64,000 bases of DNA from UBA4810 sp002479215 (GTDB lineage: Bacteria; Desulfobacterota; Syntrophia; Syntrophales; Smithellaceae), in the NCBI GenBank assembly GCA_049514435.1, contig JBEKVB010000011.1:1-64000 (forward strand). Direction: 5' to 3'. This document shows positions 61,982 through 64,000 of this stretch, one piece after another. The notes under the pieces were generated by a model. The model ran no database searches, was not told the origin of the DNA, and saw only the letters and a program-made list of their open reading frames with translations. The first letter of the stretch is position 1; the number at the start of each line of letters is the position of its first letter. The position numbers and the translations under genes are program-made.

Positions 61982-62704
61982 ATGATCGATCAAAAGAAAA
62001 TTCTATTTACCGGCGGGAGCGGTTTGTTGGGAACTGAATTTAAAAAAAATCTGCCGGACATACATTATCCGTCAAAAGCAGAATTTGATATTACTAACTA
62101 CGATCAGATGGATCGATATCTTGGAAATGGCAACTGGTCGATGATCGTCCATGCCGCCGCTTTTACATCTCCTCCCAGAATTGACCAGGACCCGCTTCGG
62201 GCTATCGATGTAAATATCATCGGCACTTCCAACGTCGTTAAGCTGTGCGTGAAGTATGGGTTGAAATTGATATATCTATGCACGGACTATGTATTCAAAG
62301 GAGACAACGGAAACTACAAAGAGGACGATCCGGTGTTCCCGGTGAACAAGTACGCGTGGTCGAAACTGGGCGGTGAATGCGCCGTGCGCCTGTATGATAA
62401 TTCGATCATCATACGGACAACGTTTGGGCCAAATGTGTTTCCTTTCGAGAAGGCCTTTGTGGACCAATGGACCAGCCGGGAGAGCGTATCGACTATGGCC
62501 CGGATGATTGCGGAACTCTTTGATAAGGATTTTAAAGGTACCGTTCATGTCGGCGGAAAAAGAAAATCGGTGTTCGCCTATGCTAAAAGCCTTGATCCGA
62601 AAAAAGAAATAAAAGAATTATCGGTTAATGAAATCAATTTTAAAGTCCCTGTAGATACGTCCATGAACTGTGAATTGTATAACAGTTTAGTTAACAAGAA
62701 ATAG
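61982..62704 (+). CDS. RmlD-like NDP-4-keto sugar reductase
   Basis: Short SDR of 240 residues: ILFTGGSGLLGTEFKKNL (NAD(P) site), WSMIVHAAAFTSPPRIDQDP, LIYLCTDYVFKGDNGNYKED, and YAWSKLGGE with the YxxxK pair. This is the RmlD/RfbD group that reduces the 4-keto sugar made by the preceding epimerase. The ATG at 61982 has AAGGA eight bases upstream; ATGs at 61964 and 61973 lie in the epimerase end or in that site. Together with 61332 and 62747 it forms a nucleotide-sugar biosynthesis unit. Confidence 0.85.
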   Translation: MIDQKKILFTGGSGLLGTEFKKNLPDIHYPSKAEFDITNYDQMDRYLGNGNWSMIVHAAAFTSPPRIDQDPLRAIDVNIIGTSNVVKLCVKYGLKLIYLCTDYVFKGDNGNYKEDDPVFPVNKYAWSKLGGECAVRLYDNSIIIRTTFGPNVFPFEKAFVDQWTSRESVSTMARMIAELFDKDFKGTVHVGGKRKSVFAYAKSLDPKKEIKELSVNEINFKVPVDTSMNCELYNSLVNKK

Positions 62705-62746
62705 TAGAATTTTAAATATCTTAATTAAATTATGGAGTGAAATAAT

Positions 62747-63703
62747 ATGAAAATTCTCTTAGCTGGAGGTGCGGGATATATTGGTTCTGTTCTTGCTCCC
62801 GCTTTAATCGATCATGGTTATGAAGTCGAAGTCATTGATTTGCTTTGGTTTGGCAGCCATCTGCCGAAAGAAGTAAAGGTAGTTAAAAAGGAACTCTTTG
62901 AATGCAAAAAAGAGGATTTCGTCGGTTATGACCAGGTGATTTTTCTCGCCGGTCTTTCCAACGATCCCATGGCGGAATTTAATCCGGCAAAGAACTTTAT
63001 CGATAACGGCGCCCTGCCCTCATACCTGGCGTACAAGGCGAAAAAGGCCGGAGTTAAACGTTTCATCTACGCCTCCTCCTGCTCGGTGTACGGTTATACT
63101 GTTGGTCAGCTCTATGATGAAGAATCGCCGGCTGTCAGCAATCATCCCTATGGTATATCCAAACTCCAGGGGGAGCGGGGCGTTTTGCAGATGCAGGATG
63201 AAAATTTTTCAGTTATCGCAATCAGACAGGGAACCATATCCGGTTTCAGTCCGCGCATGAGGTTTGACCTCATCGTCAATACCATGTTCAAGACTGCTGT
63301 CATAGAAAAAAAAATCACGGTCAATAACCCTTCTATCTGGCGTCCTATTTATGATGTCCGTGACGCGGCAACTGCCTTTGTTCGGGCGGTACAGGCTAAT
63401 TATTCAATCAATGGCGTATTCAATGCCACCTTTGATAATTACACCGTAGGCCAGGTGGCCGATCTCGTAAAGTATGAAGTTGAAAAGAAGACCGGTGATA
63501 AAATCAAATTGGATATTAAGAATGTTCAGGATTTTAGAAATTATAAGGTGACCATCGATAAAGCAAAAACCTATCTTGGATTTCAGCCCCTGTATACAAT
63601 TAATGATATCATCGATAATTTGTTTGATCATATCAATTATTTCGGTGATTTTGAGAGAGATGAGTTTTATAATATACGAACATTCAAAAAACTTCAGTTC
63701 TAG
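62747..63703 (+). CDS. NAD-dependent sugar epimerase/dehydratase (extended SDR)
   Basis: 318 residues with ILLAGGAGYIGSVLAPALID (NAD site), DQVIFLAGLSNDPMAEFNP, FIYASSCSVYGYT and NHPYGISKLQGE, where Y and K make the catalytic pair. GTISGFSPRMRFDLIVN and IWRPIYDVRDAATAF are typical of GalE/GDP-sugar-type SDRs. The ribosome site is GGAG. It is the third gene of the RmlC/RmlD-like group. The substrate is unknown. Confidence 0.88.
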   Translation: MKILLAGGAGYIGSVLAPALIDHGYEVEVIDLLWFGSHLPKEVKVVKKELFECKKEDFVGYDQVIFLAGLSNDPMAEFNPAKNFIDNGALPSYLAYKAKKAGVKRFIYASSCSVYGYTVGQLYDEESPAVSNHPYGISKLQGERGVLQMQDENFSVIAIRQGTISGFSPRMRFDLIVNTMFKTAVIEKKITVNNPSIWRPIYDVRDAATAFVRAVQANYSINGVFNATFDNYTVGQVADLVKYEVEKKTGDKIKLDIKNVQDFRNYKVTIDKAKTYLGFQPLYTINDIIDNLFDHINYFGDFERDEFYNIRTFKKLQF

Positions 63704-63799
63704 AATTTTGGGAGCTTCCTTGACATACAGGATAGCGTTTCCTATATTTCCCTCACAAAAAGGAAGTTCTTATCAATTCCATTTAAAATGAGGTTAGCT

Positions 63800-64000
63800 A
63801 TGAAGCTATCGGTTGTGGTCGTAGTATATAACATTCCTCGCGAGGCCCCAAGAACTCTCTTCTCGCTCTCCCCAGTCTATCAGCAAGGTATTGCTGCCGA
63901 TGACTACGAAGTCATTGTGGTCGAAAACGGTTCGACTAAGCCTTTAGATCCAATTCAGGTCACACAACTAGGAAGCAATTTTAAGTATTACTATTTGGAC
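63800..64000 (+). CDS. Glycosyltransferase family 2, 3'-truncated by window edge
   Basis: From ATG 63800 (GAGG seven bases upstream; an alternative in-frame ATG is at 63788) the frame is open to the end of the window: KLSVVVVVYNIPREAPRTLF, then DDYEVIVVENGSTKPLD. These are the first strand and the second-strand acidic motif of a GT2 enzyme, although the latter has ENGS where DNGS is common. Only 67 codons are visible. The start of another glycosyltransferase of the same locus. Confidence 0.75.
   Translation, partial: MKLSVVVVVYNIPREAPRTLFSLSPVYQQGIAADDYEVIVVENGSTKPLDPIQVTQLGSNFKYYYLD

Noticed and set aside
34540..64000. Capsule or exopolysaccharide export by a Wzx/Wzy pathway
   Set aside because: No Wzx flippase, Wzz/Wzc or Wza gene is present in the window; Wzm/Wzt is.
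1..64000. tRNA, rRNA, prophage or complete insertion sequence
   Set aside because: I looked for cloverleaf/T-loop motifs, integrase and transposase motifs (DDE, HUH, tyrosine recombinase) and saw none that I could support.

Overview
The window reads as chromosome of a Gram-negative anaerobe. Lipid A-Kdo chemistry (waaA), an outer-membrane porin, Wzm/Wzt export and heptosyltransferase-type genes indicate a two-membrane envelope. A four-subunit pyruvate:ferredoxin oxidoreductase, acetyl-CoA synthetase, EtfAB with a membrane Fe-S/heme b oxidoreductase, and several beta-oxidation genes indicate strictly anaerobic acid or fatty-acid metabolism. The combination is what I would expect of a syntrophic deltaproteobacterium (Syntrophus/Smithella type). 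That assignment is inference from gene content; there is no rRNA or other marker here to prove it.

Layout. 1-3.6 kb: end of a TPR membrane protein, rpe, a non-coding repeat block and waaA. 3.6-12.9 kb, mostly minus strand: porCDAB, a 5'-nucleotidase-like exported phosphatase, hflX and a porin with its own promoter and terminator. 13.5-23.6 kb, plus strand: acs with terminator; etfB-etfA-EtfD-like oxidoreductase with terminator; fadD-crotonase-apgM behind a palindromic operator candidate. 23.6-34.5 kb is mixed: an acyltransferase, methyltransferases (one broken, one reduced to a 3' stub), an MBOAT/SGNH acylation pair, a thiolase with an odd acyl-CoA synthetase, a YtfJ-like protein and folD. 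34.5-64 kb is a large surface-polysaccharide locus: about a dozen glycosyltransferases, FkbM-type methyltransferases, an O-antigen ligase/polymerase, a PglC-type initiating transferase, a CapD/PglF-type dehydratase, Wzm/Wzt, RmlC/RmlD-like enzymes and SDR epimerases.

How it fits together. The first 32 kb supplies acyl-CoA activation, beta-oxidation, ETF electron collection into the membrane, and acetyl-CoA/pyruvate interconversion. The rest builds, acylates, methylates and exports a surface glycan. The glycan locus shows strong remodelling: three large enzymes fuse a methyltransferase to different glycosyltransferase modules, one of them carries a C10 tract (phase-variation candidate), and two gene remnants (transaldolase tail, broken GT2) mark recombination scars.

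Outside genes the window carries at least two dispersed repeat families. One has the core GGTAGATAGGCTGAAGGCTG and overlaps the stop codons of two genes. The other is a mosaic family that includes an 84-bp tandem array. Three genes (hflX, a methyltransferase, a GT2) have reading-frame breaks at homopolymers; these may be real or assembly errors. I found no tRNA, rRNA, CRISPR array, complete insertion sequence or prophage.
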